Shown piece by piece: positions 43,749 to 53,655 of a stretch of 64,000 bases of DNA. This DNA is from JADLHS01 sp964561105 (GTDB taxonomy: Bacteria > Verrucomicrobiota > Verrucomicrobiia > Limisphaerales > JADLHS01). The translations under genes were made by a program, and so were the position numbers. The notes under the pieces are model-generated. The model made no database searches and was not told the origin of the DNA. It saw only the letters and a program-made list of their open reading frames with translations. Location of the stretch: contig CAZLOH010000004.1 of NCBI GenBank assembly GCA_964561105.1, forward strand, positions 107,637 to 171,636, given 5' to 3'. Position 1 is the stretch's first letter. Each line of letters starts with the position of its first letter.

Positions 43749-44132
43749 TCAGAAATGCGCCACCACTTCAATCTCCACACCGGCGCCTTTGGGCAGCGCG
43801 GCGACCTGAATCGTGGAGCGCGCCGGGAAATCGCCGGTGAAATACTTCGCATAGACTTCGTTCATCCCGGCAAAGTTCGCGAGATCGGTCAGGAACACGG
43901 TGGACTTCACCACATGGGCGAACGTGAGCTTCTGGTCCTCCAGAATCGCCTTCACATTTTCCAGCACGCGCTCGGTCTGCGCCTTGATGTCGCCCGCGAT
44001 GAGGTTGCCATCCGCCGGGCTGATGGGAATTTGCCCGGCGCAGAACAGCAGCTCGCCGACGCGCACGGCATGGTTGTACGGGCCGACAGCCGCGGGTGAT
44101 TTCGAGGGTTTGACGATTTGTTTGGTTGCCAT
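43749..44132 (-). CDS. RidA-family enamine/imine deaminase
   Basis: 127 residues from the ATG at 44132 (MATKQIVKPSKSPAAVGPYN). AVGPYNHAVRVGELLFCAGQ and IPISPADGNLIAGDIKAQTE, plus VVKSTVFLTDLANFAGMNEV and YAKYFTGDFPARST with the conserved Arg, identify the YjgF/YER057c/UK114 family. It hydrolyses reactive enamines such as 2-aminoacrylate in the cytoplasm. The longer frame upstream to 44174 is not conserved. It sits between the DUF1501 and rmuC genes without tight linkage. Confidence 0.94.
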   Translation of the reverse strand: MATKQIVKPSKSPAAVGPYNHAVRVGELLFCAGQIPISPADGNLIAGDIKAQTERVLENVKAILEDQKLTFAHVVKSTVFLTDLANFAGMNEVYAKYFTGDFPARSTIQVAALPKGAGVEIEVVAHF

Positions 44133-44192
44133 AAGTTCGGTCGGATTGAACCGGATGCCGTCGGGCCGAAGCAAGATTAAACGACGCGCCGC

Positions 44193-45625
<1,433 letters not shown>

Positions 45626-45629
<4 letters not shown>

Positions 45630-45856
45630 TCCTCGTCGTAGGGAAAACGCTTTTCCGGTTTCACGCCGTGTTTGCGGGCGGTTTCGCGCATCCAGGCCAG
45701 GTAGCGATGGCGCTCCTCCTTGGTCAGGTCGAGATTGACGCGGGCCAGTTCCTCGCCGAACGCGCGCACATGAAAGTCGCGTTCAATCTCGCGCAGACGG
45801 GCTTGCGTCTCAGGAGAAGCGCTCCGGCGGCGGTAACTCAATGGTGCGCGTTTCAT
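45626..45856 (-). CDS. Small protein, 76 aa, coupled to the DUF1501 gene
   Basis: From the ATG at 45856 (MKRAPLSYRRRSASPETQAR) this helical, highly charged protein continues RLREIERDFHVRAFGEELAR, then LTKEERHRYLAWMRETARKH and PYDEE. The start overlaps the stop of the 38-aa gene and its stop overlaps the DUF1501 start, both by ATGA. No signal peptide or known domain was seen. Its position implies a role with the surrounding cytochrome/DUF1501 pair, perhaps in assembly. Confidence 0.75.
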
Positions 45857-45969
45857 TTGTCCAGCCACTTGAAGGATTTCATCACATCCAGCAGCCAAGT
45901 CAACGCGTTCTGGCAGGAGCCGGATTTCGGCAACGACGTTTCGGCGTAAAAAAGTAAGGGCACGGGCAC
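45853..45969 (-). CDS. Very small protein, 38 aa, GTG start, inside cytochrome operon
   Basis: A 38-codon frame starting with GTG at 45969, only 3 bp after the large cytochrome gene stop, with aggag 6 nt upstream on the minus strand. It reads VPVPLLFYAETSLPKSGSCQ then NALTWLLDVMKSFKWLDK, and its TGA overlaps the next ATG. Ribosome site, spacing and coupling all support translation, although it is too short for ordinary ORF calling. The sequence offers no domain. Confidence 0.6.
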   Translation of the reverse strand: MPVPLLFYAETSLPKSGSCQNALTWLLDVMKSFKWLDK

Positions 45970-45972
45970 GCG

Positions 45973-48900
45973 CTACTCCTTTGTAATCGTTTCGTCGAGG
46001 TTGAGCAACACGCGCGAGACGACCGTGTAAGCCGCCAGTTGCGTCGGAGTCGTCCCGTCCGGCAGTTTGTCGGGCAACCCGCTGCTGCCGGTCGCAAGTT
46101 CACCGGCGTTCACCCAGCCTTCGCCGATGTGTTCTTCCTGTTTCTCGAGCAGGGAGAGCAATTCCTTGCGCTCGCGGGTCGTGGGTCGGCGGGACAACGC
46201 GCGACGGAAGGCGTAATTGATCTTGTCCGCATCGGTCGAACCGCCTTCGGTCAGTGTCTTGCGCGCCAGGGCCCGGGCACACTCCATGAAGGTAGTTTCG
46301 TTCAACGACACCAGCGCCTGCAGCGGCGTGTTCGAGCGCCCACGCCGGACGCAGGAGAAATCTCCGTTGGGCGCATCGAACGTTTGCAGGAGCGGATACG
46401 GGACGGAACGAAAACGGAAGATGTACAGACTGCGGCGATAGCGTTCGGGGCCGGTTTCTTCGATCCAATCCTTCGGCCCGTAGCTGGCGGGCGGTTGGAA
46501 CAGGAAGCCGGGCGCGGGCGGAAACACGCTGCGTCCGCCGATTTCGGGGTTGAGCAATCCGCTGCTGGCAAGCGCGATGTCCCGGACGATTTCGCCCTCG
46601 ACACGGAAGCGCGGGCCGCGCGCGAGCAGACGGTTGTTGGGATCCCGCTCATAAAGCGCCGGGCTGATATGGGACGATTGCCGATACGTCGCGGAGTTCA
46701 CGATCAGGCGCTGGATGTGTTTGATGGACCAGGGAGAGGGCTGGCTTAACGAGTTATTGGCTAAATGGGTTTCGCGTGGGTCGTGACGCGGGACTGATTC
46801 AATTGCTTCATCATTGAACCGTTTCGCTTCCGGCGACATGAACTCGCACGCCAGCCAGTCCAGCAGTTCCGGGTGCGACGGCAACCCGGCGCGCGTGCCG
46901 AAGTCTTCGGAGGTCTCCAACAGGCCCGTGCCGAAATAGGATTGCCACAGGCGATTCACGAGCGAGCGCGCCGTGGTCGGCGAGTTGGTGCTGACGAGCC
47001 ACCTCGCCAGCGTGAGCCGTGATCCGTCCGCGCCGGGTGGCAACGGCTGCAGAATCGCCGGCACGCCGGCCGTCATGACGTCGCCGGGCTTGAGCCAGTC
47101 GCCGCGCTTCAACAGGTGCGTAGTGCGCGGCGCGTTTTCGCCGGACGCAGCATTGCGCGCGATCAAAGTCAGCGTCGGCGTTCCTTCCGGTCGTTGCCGC
47201 CAGAGCGCTTCGATTTTCTGATTGGTTTCCTGAAACTCCGGCACGGTCGTGCGCCAATAGCTGAAGACCGTCGCGGTCTGCCGGGGCGTGCGTTGGGCGC
47301 GGGGGATTTTGAAAATCTCGCGCACGCCGGCCGGCAACGGATCGGCCACCACATTCGTCGCGCTCGTCACGCTGAGGCGGAAGCGGCCGAGGTTGTGCGT
47401 CTGGTTGTCGTCCGAATTCCAGCCGCCATGATTTTGCATAAGCGCAAAATTCAGCACCACGCCGTTGGTGAAGGTCAGCGGCGTTTCCGGCAGAAAGACC
47501 GCCTTGCGTGACTGGTTGCGCCGGCCCGGCCCGGCATCAATGCCCCAGGCGGTGTCGTCCTTGCCATCAATCGCAAACGCAACCGGCCCGTAAACGCGCG
47601 GCTTGTCCGACTTGTCGTTGAACTCCGGCTCCAGTTCCTTTTCCGCGTTGCTGAAATCCGCCGTCGCTTTTACGAACTTCACCGTCAGCTTGTTCGTTGG
47701 GTTCGTCGCGTCCATCGCCTCCACTTTGAATTCGCTCAACGCGGACATGCCCTTGATGGACCGGCCCGGCCCGCGACATGGGAGATTCGGATCCGTCAAT
47801 TGCTCCAGGCGAAACGCGCCGATGAGCGGCAGATTGTTCGTGCCGCGAAAATGGGCCGTCCATTTGGTGGGCGCGTAACTCGCCGCGCGGATCGAGCCGT
47901 CTTCATACTGGTAAAACCGCTCGCCGTTGTCGCCGGTGTTCACGCAGCGCACCACCGTCCAGTCCGGTTGATCGTTGCGGACCGAATCCTCCCACTGATT
48001 CATCCGCGCTTCCCAATCGGGGGTCGCGTGGCGCAACCCGGCCTCCAGGTCGCCGATCTGCCGCATGACGTTCGCCACCTGCATCTGTTCGTCGGGCGTA
48101 TAAACCACCGTGGCGGCCTCGTGATCGTTGTTCAGAAACGCGAACAACCGGTAGTAATCCTCCTGGCTGACGGGGTCGAACTTGTGATCGTGGCATTGCG
48201 CGCATTGAATCGTCAGACCCAGCACGCTCTTGCCGATGCAATCCATGCGGTCAAAAATCGCCTCCATGCGGAACTGCTCCGGGTCCGCGCCGCCCTCCTC
48301 GTTGAGCATCGCGTTGCGCAAAAACCCCGTGGCCACGATGTCATCCTGCGTCGCATCCGGCAGTTCATCGCCGGCGATCTGCCGGATGATGAACTGGTCA
48401 TACGGCAGATCACGATTGAACGTGTTGATCACCCAGTCGCGATAGGCCCAGATGAACCGCGGCTTGTCCTTCTCGAAGCCGTCGGAATCGGCGTAACGCG
48501 CCGCGTCGAGCCAGAAGCGCCCCCACTTCTCGCCATAGTGCGGCGAGGCGAGCAGCCGTTCGACTTGTTTCTGGTAGGCGTCGGGCGATTTGTCCGCGAC
48601 GAACGCATCCACTTCTTCCGGCGTGGGCGGCAAGCCGATGAGATCGAGCGACAGCCGGCGCAGCAACGTGGTCTTGTCCGCCTCGGGCGACGGCTTGAGT
48701 TTTTCCGCATCGAGTTTGGCGAGGACAAAATTGTCAATCGGCGTACGCGACCATTTCGGGTTGGACGGCACGGGCACGGCCGGACGCACCGGCGCTTTGA
48801 ACGCCCAGTGATTGGTGTTGTAGCTGACCTTACCGGCGACTGTGCCGGCCCAGACCGCGCCTTGATCAATCCAGGCGCGCACCAGCCCGATCTGTTCGGA

Positions 48901-49260
48901 CGTGAACTTCTCCTTCTTCTTCGGCATCTGCGCGAGGTCGGGATGCGTGCCGGTCAACACCTGGACGAGGATGCTCTCGGCGCTTTTGCCCGGCACGAGC
49001 GCCGGCCCGTGGTCGCCGCCTTTGAGCAGATCCGCGCGGTTGTCCGCCCGCAGTCCGGACTCCTGTTTTTTCGGGCCATGACAGCCGTAACACCGCTCGG
49101 CGAACAAGGGCGACAGGTCCTTGGCAAAATCCACGGGACGGGTGGCCGCCGGCGGCAATTGGGCGGAAGTGACGGGTGCGCCCCGGAGTGAAACAACGTC
49201 GCTGATGAATCCGACGGCGATCAAGCTCAGGCAAAAAACATGTCCGCGCGGAGTCATCAT
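45973..49260 (-). CDS. PSD1 and planctomycete cytochrome C protein (DUF1549/DUF1553)
   Basis: 1095 residues from the ATG at 49260 (MMTPRGHVFCLSLIAVGFIS), with a signal peptide. The N-terminal cytochrome domain shows LSPLFAERCYGCHGPKKQES (heme motif at 57-61) and ends QIGLVRAWIDQGA. DUF1549 has RRLSLDLIGLPPTPEEVDAF and a second CxxCH, CAQCHDHKFDP. A central concanavalin-like region follows, then DUF1553 with LVNRLWQSYFGTGLLETSED, RSLYIFRFRSVPYPLLQTFD and NTPLQALVSLNETTFMECAR. The function is unknown; it is presumed to be a periplasmic redox protein. It heads the operon to the DUF1501 gene. Confidence 0.93.
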   Translation of the reverse strand: MMTPRGHVFCLSLIAVGFISDVVSLRGAPVTSAQLPPAATRPVDFAKDLSPLFAERCYGCHGPKKQESGLRADNRADLLKGGDHGPALVPGKSAESILVQVLTGTHPDLAQMPKKKEKFTSEQIGLVRAWIDQGAVWAGTVAGKVSYNTNHWAFKAPVRPAVPVPSNPKWSRTPIDNFVLAKLDAEKLKPSPEADKTTLLRRLSLDLIGLPPTPEEVDAFVADKSPDAYQKQVERLLASPHYGEKWGRFWLDAARYADSDGFEKDKPRFIWAYRDWVINTFNRDLPYDQFIIRQIAGDELPDATQDDIVATGFLRNAMLNEEGGADPEQFRMEAIFDRMDCIGKSVLGLTIQCAQCHDHKFDPVSQEDYYRLFAFLNNDHEAATVVYTPDEQMQVANVMRQIGDLEAGLRHATPDWEARMNQWEDSVRNDQPDWTVVRCVNTGDNGERFYQYEDGSIRAASYAPTKWTAHFRGTNNLPLIGAFRLEQLTDPNLPCRGPGRSIKGMSALSEFKVEAMDATNPTNKLTVKFVKATADFSNAEKELEPEFNDKSDKPRVYGPVAFAIDGKDDTAWGIDAGPGRRNQSRKAVFLPETPLTFTNGVVLNFALMQNHGGWNSDDNQTHNLGRFRLSVTSATNVVADPLPAGVREIFKIPRAQRTPRQTATVFSYWRTTVPEFQETNQKIEALWRQRPEGTPTLTLIARNAASGENAPRTTHLLKRGDWLKPGDVMTAGVPAILQPLPPGADGSRLTLARWLVSTNSPTTARSLVNRLWQSYFGTGLLETSEDFGTRAGLPSHPELLDWLACEFMSPEAKRFNDEAIESVPRHDPRETHLANNSLSQPSPWSIKHIQRLIVNSATYRQSSHISPALYERDPNNRLLARGPRFRVEGEIVRDIALASSGLLNPEIGGRSVFPPAPGFLFQPPASYGPKDWIEETGPERYRRSLYIFRFRSVPYPLLQTFDAPNGDFSCVRRGRSNTPLQALVSLNETTFMECARALARKTLTEGGSTDADKINYAFRRALSRRPTTRERKELLSLLEKQEEHIGEGWVNAGELATGSSGLPDKLPDGTTPTQLAAYTVVSRVLLNLDETITKE
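45976..45980 (-). promoter_or_regulatory. Ribosome binding site for the 38-aa gene
   Basis: AGGAG on the minus strand, overlapping the end of the cytochrome coding sequence, 6 nt before the GTG at 45969. Confidence 0.65.
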
Positions 49261-49629
49261 GTGTGCGTTTCTCAGAATATGACGGAACGCGCGCCGGCTG
49301 GCAAAGCTGATTTCTCGCCGGTTTGGAAGTCGAGGAACGGCTCGGCAGGCTACTCGCAACAAACACTCCCCAGCCGGGCCGGTGCCCGGCGCTGCTACCC
49401 TACAAATTTCACAAACTCATCATGCACGCGGCCACCGATCTCATTAACACCCCACTTCAGTGGGGTGATTCGGCATCGGCTTGGAGACCGAACCGCTTCA
49501 GCGGTTTGAGTGGCCCGCCGAAACCGCTGAAGCGGTTCAGGGAGTGTTGCAGCTACGGGACACCCCACTAAAGTGGGGTGTTAATGAAATGCACCCGCCG
49601 ATCAACTCCGCGTTTGCGAAATCTGCAGG
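49261..49629. other. Intergenic region with a palindromic element
   Basis: 369 bp between hrpB and the cytochrome operon. The 145-bp inverted element is listed separately. A further small gc-rich palindromic stretch (gccgggccggtgcccggc) lies at 49373-49390. No gene was seen. The cytochrome operon promoter should be between the element and 49260. Confidence 0.5.
49442..49586. repeat. Nested palindromic MITE-like element
   Basis: Outer ends cattaacaccccactt and aagtggggtgttaatg (49442-49457 and 49571-49586) are perfect inverted repeats. An inner perfect 18-bp pair gaaccgcttcagcggttt/aaaccgctgaagcggttc lies at 49490-49507 and 49521-49538. Each outer end also folds on itself. No coding content. 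It differs in sequence from the other elements in this window. Confidence 0.85.
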
Positions 49630-52293
49630 CTACCGCCACTCGTGCTTCGGGTATTTGCGCTGCAACTCGGATTTGATCTTCGGATAATGTTCGCGCCAGA
49701 AATTCGCGAGGTCGGACGTGACCTGGATCGGCTTCATGCCCGGCGTCAGAATGTGAACCGTCACCGCGACGCGGCCCAATGCAATCTTCGGGGTCTGTGT
49801 CACGTCATACAGCTCCTGAATCCGCAGCGAGACGAACGGTGCGCGGCCTTCTTCGTAACTCACCTTGGGCGTCCGGCCATTCGACAGCGTCAGCCGCTCC
49901 GGGGCGTGCTTGTCCAGCAATTCGCGCTGCGAATTCGACAACCACGACATCACCACCGGCTTCACTTCCCGTTCCTTGATGTCTTTGTAGCTCACCGCGC
50001 CGTGGCAGAGTTGTTCGATGATGGCCTTCTTGTCGTCCTCCGTGATGGGTGGCAACTGCAAATCTGCGCAGTGCTGGCAAAGCAGTTTCAGCCGCAACAG
50101 CCATTGCTCGACGGCATGATCCCAGTTCGGCAACGGCAACCGTCCCGCGTTGATTTCCTCCGCCAGGAGTCGGGCGGCGGCCTCGGCGGGCGGCGGGTCA
50201 ATGCGCTTGGCGGCCAGTGCGAGGTCGCGGAAGCGCACCAACTCGGCAGCCAGCACGCGCCGCGCCTGCGCATCCCACTGCACGTGAACTTCGCGCTTGA
50301 GGTCGTCCGGGAACAGTTCTTTGAGCCAATCCGCTTCGATGGCGGTGGCAACCGACAGAATGGTATTCACCTCTCCGCCGCGCTGTTCGACTTCGCGGAC
50401 TTCGGCGGCGACGAATAACTCAGCCTTGCTCACAACACTCTCACGCGCCAACAGGCCGCGCCGACCATGCACCAGTTCACAACGCAGCGTGCCTTGATCC
50501 ATGCGCCGCGCGACGCGATCGCTGAAGCCGATGAGGATGCACTTCTGCAAGGCCTCGTCCTTGATGTCATGCGGCGTGGTGTCGAGTCCTTCGTCCTTCG
50601 CGATGCGGAGAAATTGCTCAAAGAGCGGGCCGACCTGCTTGGCCGTCACCGCGTGAATCCCAAGGCGACGGCAGGCGTCGAGGCGGAATTGGTTCTTCTG
50701 GGCGAAGGTCCAGGCGCGCATCAGAATCCAGAAGTCGGAAGTCGCTTTCTCGCCGAGCAAACCCTCGCGATCGTTTTGCACGTCCTTGCCTCCGCCGCGC
50801 AGAAGCAGGTCGCGGCCCTGCGTGAGCGCGGCGACCAGGCAGGCTTGATGGACACAGCCGTATTCCTGCGCGGCAAGGAGCATCCGCGAATAACGCGGGT
50901 GCGTGGGAAAGGCCAGCATCTTGCGACCGAGATCGGTAATGGTAGCCGACGACGCAGGAAGGAGGTCGGCGTTCTTGGTGGAGGAACCCGCCTCCACACG
51001 TCGGCGGCTACGTAGCGCGCCCAAATCCACCAGCAGTTCCTCGGCGTGAGCCAGGGAAATTTCATCCGGCTTCTCCAGCCAACGGAATGCGCGCAAATCT
51101 TCCACACCGGCGGCTTTGAGCGTGAGCACCACTTCGGACAAATCGAGGCGCTTGATTTCAGGTAGCTCCTGCGGGGCGCGTTCGTCATGTTCAGGGCGCG
51201 ACCAGAGACGAAAACATTTACCCGGCGCGGTGCGACCGGCGCGCCCGGCCCGTTGATCGCTGCTCGCTTGGGAAATCTTCTCGATCAACAACGTGTTGAT
51301 GCCGCGATTGGCGTCGTAGCGGGCCATGCGCGCGAGGCCGGAATCAATCACGAGGCGTACGCCGTCAATCGTTATGCTGGTCTCGGCCACGTTCGTGGCG
51401 ACCACGACCTTCGGCTGATCATAGCGGGCGACGGCCGCGTCCTGGTCGCGCGGAGACAGTTCGCCGTGGAGCGGCAAGACCAGGTAGCTGCGCGATTCGG
51501 GGACGTTGCGAATGGCCTGGATGGTTTGCGAAATCTCGAAGCCGCCCGGCATGAACACGAGCACATCGCCCTGGCCACCGTGGTTGATGAAACTGCTGAA
51601 GGCGTCCGCAGCGAGTTCCCAGGGCGGCTGCGGGTTCGCCCCGAGACGATGCGGCAAATACGAAATATCCACCGGATAAGTGCGGCCCTCGGAGCGGAGC
51701 ACGGCGCACGGAGCGCCGACCTCGGACCCGGCGGGTTTCGAATTCGCGACACCATCGCGCCGGGTCGGAGACCGGCGCTCCGAAAGATACTCCTCCAGTT
51801 CATCCGCATTCAGCGTCGCGGACATCACGACGATCAGCAGATCAGGCCGATGCTGTTCTTGAATATCCAGCGCGCGGGCGAGGGTGATGTCGCCGTAGAG
51901 ATGGCGCTCGTGGAATTCGTCGAAAACGATGGCGGCAATTCCCTTCAGGGTCGGGTCGACAATGAGTTGGCGGAGCAAGATGCCTTCGGTTTCAAACTTG
52001 ATGCGGGTGGCGTCACTGACGCAGTTCTCGAAGCGGACTTGGTAGCCCACCTCGCGACCCAGCGGGACTTTGAGTTCATACGCGACGCGGTTGGCCAACA
52101 TGCGCGCCGCCAGACGGCGGGGCTGGAGCACCACGCACTGACCAGGGCCCAGCAGCCCGTGCTTCAGGAGCATCTGCGGGACTTGAGTGGATTTGCCCGA
52201 ACCAGTCGGCGCTTGCAGCACGAGACGTTTGGTCGCGGTGAGCGATTCGACGATGTCCCGTTCGATCTCGTAAATGGGCAGCCGCTCAGCCAT
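49630..52293 (-). CDS. hrpB: ATP-dependent helicase HrpB (DEAH family)
   Basis: This 887-residue SF2 helicase has Walker A APTGSGKSTQVPQ (GSGKST at 31-36), Walker B IVFDEFHERH (DEFH at 125-128 in place of DEAH) and the VVMSATLNA motif III. VVATNVAETSITIDGVRLVI and QRAGRAGRTAPGKCFRLW complete the motor. The HrpB-type C-terminal region ends in KSELQRKYPKHEWR, matching the PKxxWP-like family tail. It is about 70 residues longer than E. coli HrpB. Two extra segments, at about residues 171-195 and 428-451, coincide exactly with palindromic DNA repeats (listed separately). It probably acts on RNA. Confidence 0.93.
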   Translation of the reverse strand: MAERLPIYEIERDIVESLTATKRLVLQAPTGSGKSTQVPQMLLKHGLLGPGQCVVLQPRRLAARMLANRVAYELKVPLGREVGYQVRFENCVSDATRIKFETEGILLRQLIVDPTLKGIAAIVFDEFHERHLYGDITLARALDIQEQHRPDLLIVVMSATLNADELEEYLSERRSPTRRDGVANSKPAGSEVGAPCAVLRSEGRTYPVDISYLPHRLGANPQPPWELAADAFSSFINHGGQGDVLVFMPGGFEISQTIQAIRNVPESRSYLVLPLHGELSPRDQDAAVARYDQPKVVVATNVAETSITIDGVRLVIDSGLARMARYDANRGINTLLIEKISQASSDQRAGRAGRTAPGKCFRLWSRPEHDERAPQELPEIKRLDLSEVVLTLKAAGVEDLRAFRWLEKPDEISLAHAEELLVDLGALRSRRRVEAGSSTKNADLLPASSATITDLGRKMLAFPTHPRYSRMLLAAQEYGCVHQACLVAALTQGRDLLLRGGGKDVQNDREGLLGEKATSDFWILMRAWTFAQKNQFRLDACRRLGIHAVTAKQVGPLFEQFLRIAKDEGLDTTPHDIKDEALQKCILIGFSDRVARRMDQGTLRCELVHGRRGLLARESVVSKAELFVAAEVREVEQRGGEVNTILSVATAIEADWLKELFPDDLKREVHVQWDAQARRVLAAELVRFRDLALAAKRIDPPPAEAAARLLAEEINAGRLPLPNWDHAVEQWLLRLKLLCQHCADLQLPPITEDDKKAIIEQLCHGAVSYKDIKEREVKPVVMSWLSNSQRELLDKHAPERLTLSNGRTPKVSYEEGRAPFVSLRIQELYDVTQTPKIALGRVAVTVHILTPGMKPIQVTSDLANFWREHYPKIKSELQRKYPKHEWR
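50942..51011. repeat. Palindromic repeat inserted in frame within hrpB (residues 428-451)
   Basis: The ends gtagccgacgacgcaggaag and cctccacacgtcggcggctac are imperfect inverted repeats bounding 70 bp. The encoded peptide (SRRRVEAGSSTKNADLLPAS) sits between LVDLGALR and ATITDLGRK, where other HrpB proteins have only a short linker. The right end matches the motif seen at 8.37 and 53.36 kb. Confidence 0.8.
51709..51782. repeat. Second palindromic repeat in frame within hrpB (residues 171-195)
   Basis: 25-bp ends cggagcgccgacctcggacc... at 51709-51733 and their inverse at 51758-51782 (3-4 mismatches) delimit 74 bp. It encodes SERRSPTRRDGVANSKPAGS just after the ATLNADELEEYL motif III region, a surface position. 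It is unrelated in sequence to the repeat at 50942. Confidence 0.8.
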
Positions 52294-52299
52294 GACAAT

Positions 52300-52890
52300 T
52301 TATTGGCGTTCCGTGATGGCCAGCACCCGAGCCGCCGCTGCGTTTTTCTCCAGCACCGGTATGCGAAAGCGCCAATCCGCACCTGGTTCGAGAACTACCT
52401 GAGCAACTTTTGCTTCACCGACTTTGTGGCCGTCGGCGTCCAGGAGTTCGATTTCGACACTCACGTCCAGTCGCCGCCGGTCGGTGAGATTGCGAATCGT
52501 GCCGACGGCATTGATGACGGAGCCGTTCGGAGTCTTTTCCAGTGTTACGGCTGTGGCCTGGAAGCCCTGCGCGGCGAACGAATGAACGGGAGCGGTCGAG
52601 TTTTGATCCGCCGCAATCGGAGTCGCCTCACGCTGCCGCGCGGTAAGTCGTTCGGCTCGCTTCAGCAACACCACGGCGGCGAGCAGACCGCCACCGAGGA
52701 TCAAGAGAGCCAGGACCGTGTAGAGAATGGCCTTGGTGTTGGCGGGAGATTTCATCTCCGGCGGTCGGGCGAGGAGGAGTTCGGTCGGCCGCCCGCAATG
52801 GGGGCAATCCGTCGTCTGGCCGGCGGCCTCGGCGGGGAAATTGAACGGGTCGCCGCAATGCTGACATTCTCCGCGTACGTCTTTGGTCAT
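52300..52890 (-). CDS. Zinc-ribbon membrane protein with FxLYD-like domain
   Basis: This 196-residue protein begins with a double CxxC zinc ribbon (GECQHCGDPFNF, TTDCPHCGRPTEL), followed by a TM helix (LYTVLALLILGGGLLAAVVL). The extracytoplasmic domain contains GSVINAVGTIRNLTDRRRLD and VEIELLDADGHKVGEAKVAQ, resembling the FxLYD fold. A zinc ribbon before a single TM is common in Verrucomicrobia unknowns. It lies 6 bp upstream of hrpB on the same strand, so an operon is likely, but a functional link is unclear. Confidence 0.82.
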   Translation of the reverse strand: MTKDVRGECQHCGDPFNFPAEAAGQTTDCPHCGRPTELLLARPPEMKSPANTKAILYTVLALLILGGGLLAAVVLLKRAERLTARQREATPIAADQNSTAPVHSFAAQGFQATAVTLEKTPNGSVINAVGTIRNLTDRRRLDVSVEIELLDADGHKVGEAKVAQVVLEPGADWRFRIPVLEKNAAAARVLAITERQ

Positions 52891-53036
52891 GATGGATGTT
52901 GGCCCGCTACGGATGACGTTCGCAAACCTTGCGATCGAACGCCCGTCGCGCCGCCGCCATTGTCAGACCGCCGAGGGCCGACGACAAGCACAAGCCGGAG
53001 CTTTTCGCCCAGTTCCCAGCGCTTTGGATTCAGGAA

Positions 53037-53465
53037 ATGGTTCTGGAAGGGCTGTAAGCCGAATTCTGTTCCGCCTCTTGCGAAGCGGCGAGAATCATTT
53101 GTCTGAGCAGCCAGTACCCGAAACCGGTCTGCTTTCGCAAACGTGGAACGAGCCGCTCCTCGGTTTCCTATTTGGCCTTGCACCCGATGGGGTTTTCCGT
53201 GCCGCGTCGCTTGCGCTTCGCGCGGTGCGCTCTTACCGCACCTTTTCACCATCACCCGCCGCCACTCCTTTCGGAGCGATGACCGGCTGTCTGTTTTCTG
53301 TGGCACTGTCCGTCGGGACGACTCGCGCCGTCGCCGCCCGCGTGTATCCGGCAGTCCGCCTCCTTACGTCGGCGGCTACGGGTTACGCGGCATCGCGCCC
53401 TGTGGTGTTCGGACTTTCCTCCCCCGGCCTGCGCCGGAAGCGATTCTCCGCCCTCCCAGAACCAG
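53037..53465 (-). ncRNA. rnpB: RNase P RNA, bacterial class A
   Basis: On the minus strand, helix P1 pairs GGTTCTGG (near 53463) with CCAGAACC (near 53039). The 5' conserved core GGAGGAAAGTCCGAACACCA and CACAGGGC are followed by CAGTGCCACAGAAAACAGAC (CR-II/III). GGGTGATGGTGAAAAGGTGC and GGTAAGAGCGCACCGCGC come next, then GGTGCAAGGCCAAATAGGAA and the 3' CR-V end GAACAGAATTCGGCTTACAG. The order and spacing leave little doubt. It is about 430 nt, longer than E. coli (377). A 26-nt repeat-like sequence sits between P8/P9 and P10-P12 (listed separately). ORFs on either strand here are spurious. Confidence 0.95.
53355..53380. repeat. Repeat motif within the RNase P RNA
   Basis: tccgcctccttacgtcggcggctacg is the same family as the right ends of the elements at 8274-8387 and 50942-51011. 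In the RNA it forms a segment after the conserved GCCGCGTAACC stretch, in the variable P9-P12 part of the specificity domain. Confidence 0.7.
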
Positions 53466-53655
53466 CCATACGATAGGAGAAACTGCCGGATCCTCAAGTT
53501 GGGAATTCCTCCCCCAACCAAGCCATCCGCGGACGCGGTTCAATGTGGCTCGAGCCTTGAATTTGCAGTGTAGATTTCAGGAACCAGATGGATTCCCATG
53601 GCCGAAAAATCTGTCGCCCGGCCAGCTGGCGCGGCTCCGCGGGCCATCGCTCACT

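Noticed and set aside
47800..49191. 463-codon plus-strand frame
   Set aside because: It is antisense to the cytochrome DUF1549/DUF1553 gene and has no recognisable domain.
51187..53106. 639-codon plus-strand frame
   Set aside because: It runs antisense through hrpB and the zinc-ribbon gene and into rnpB; no motif.
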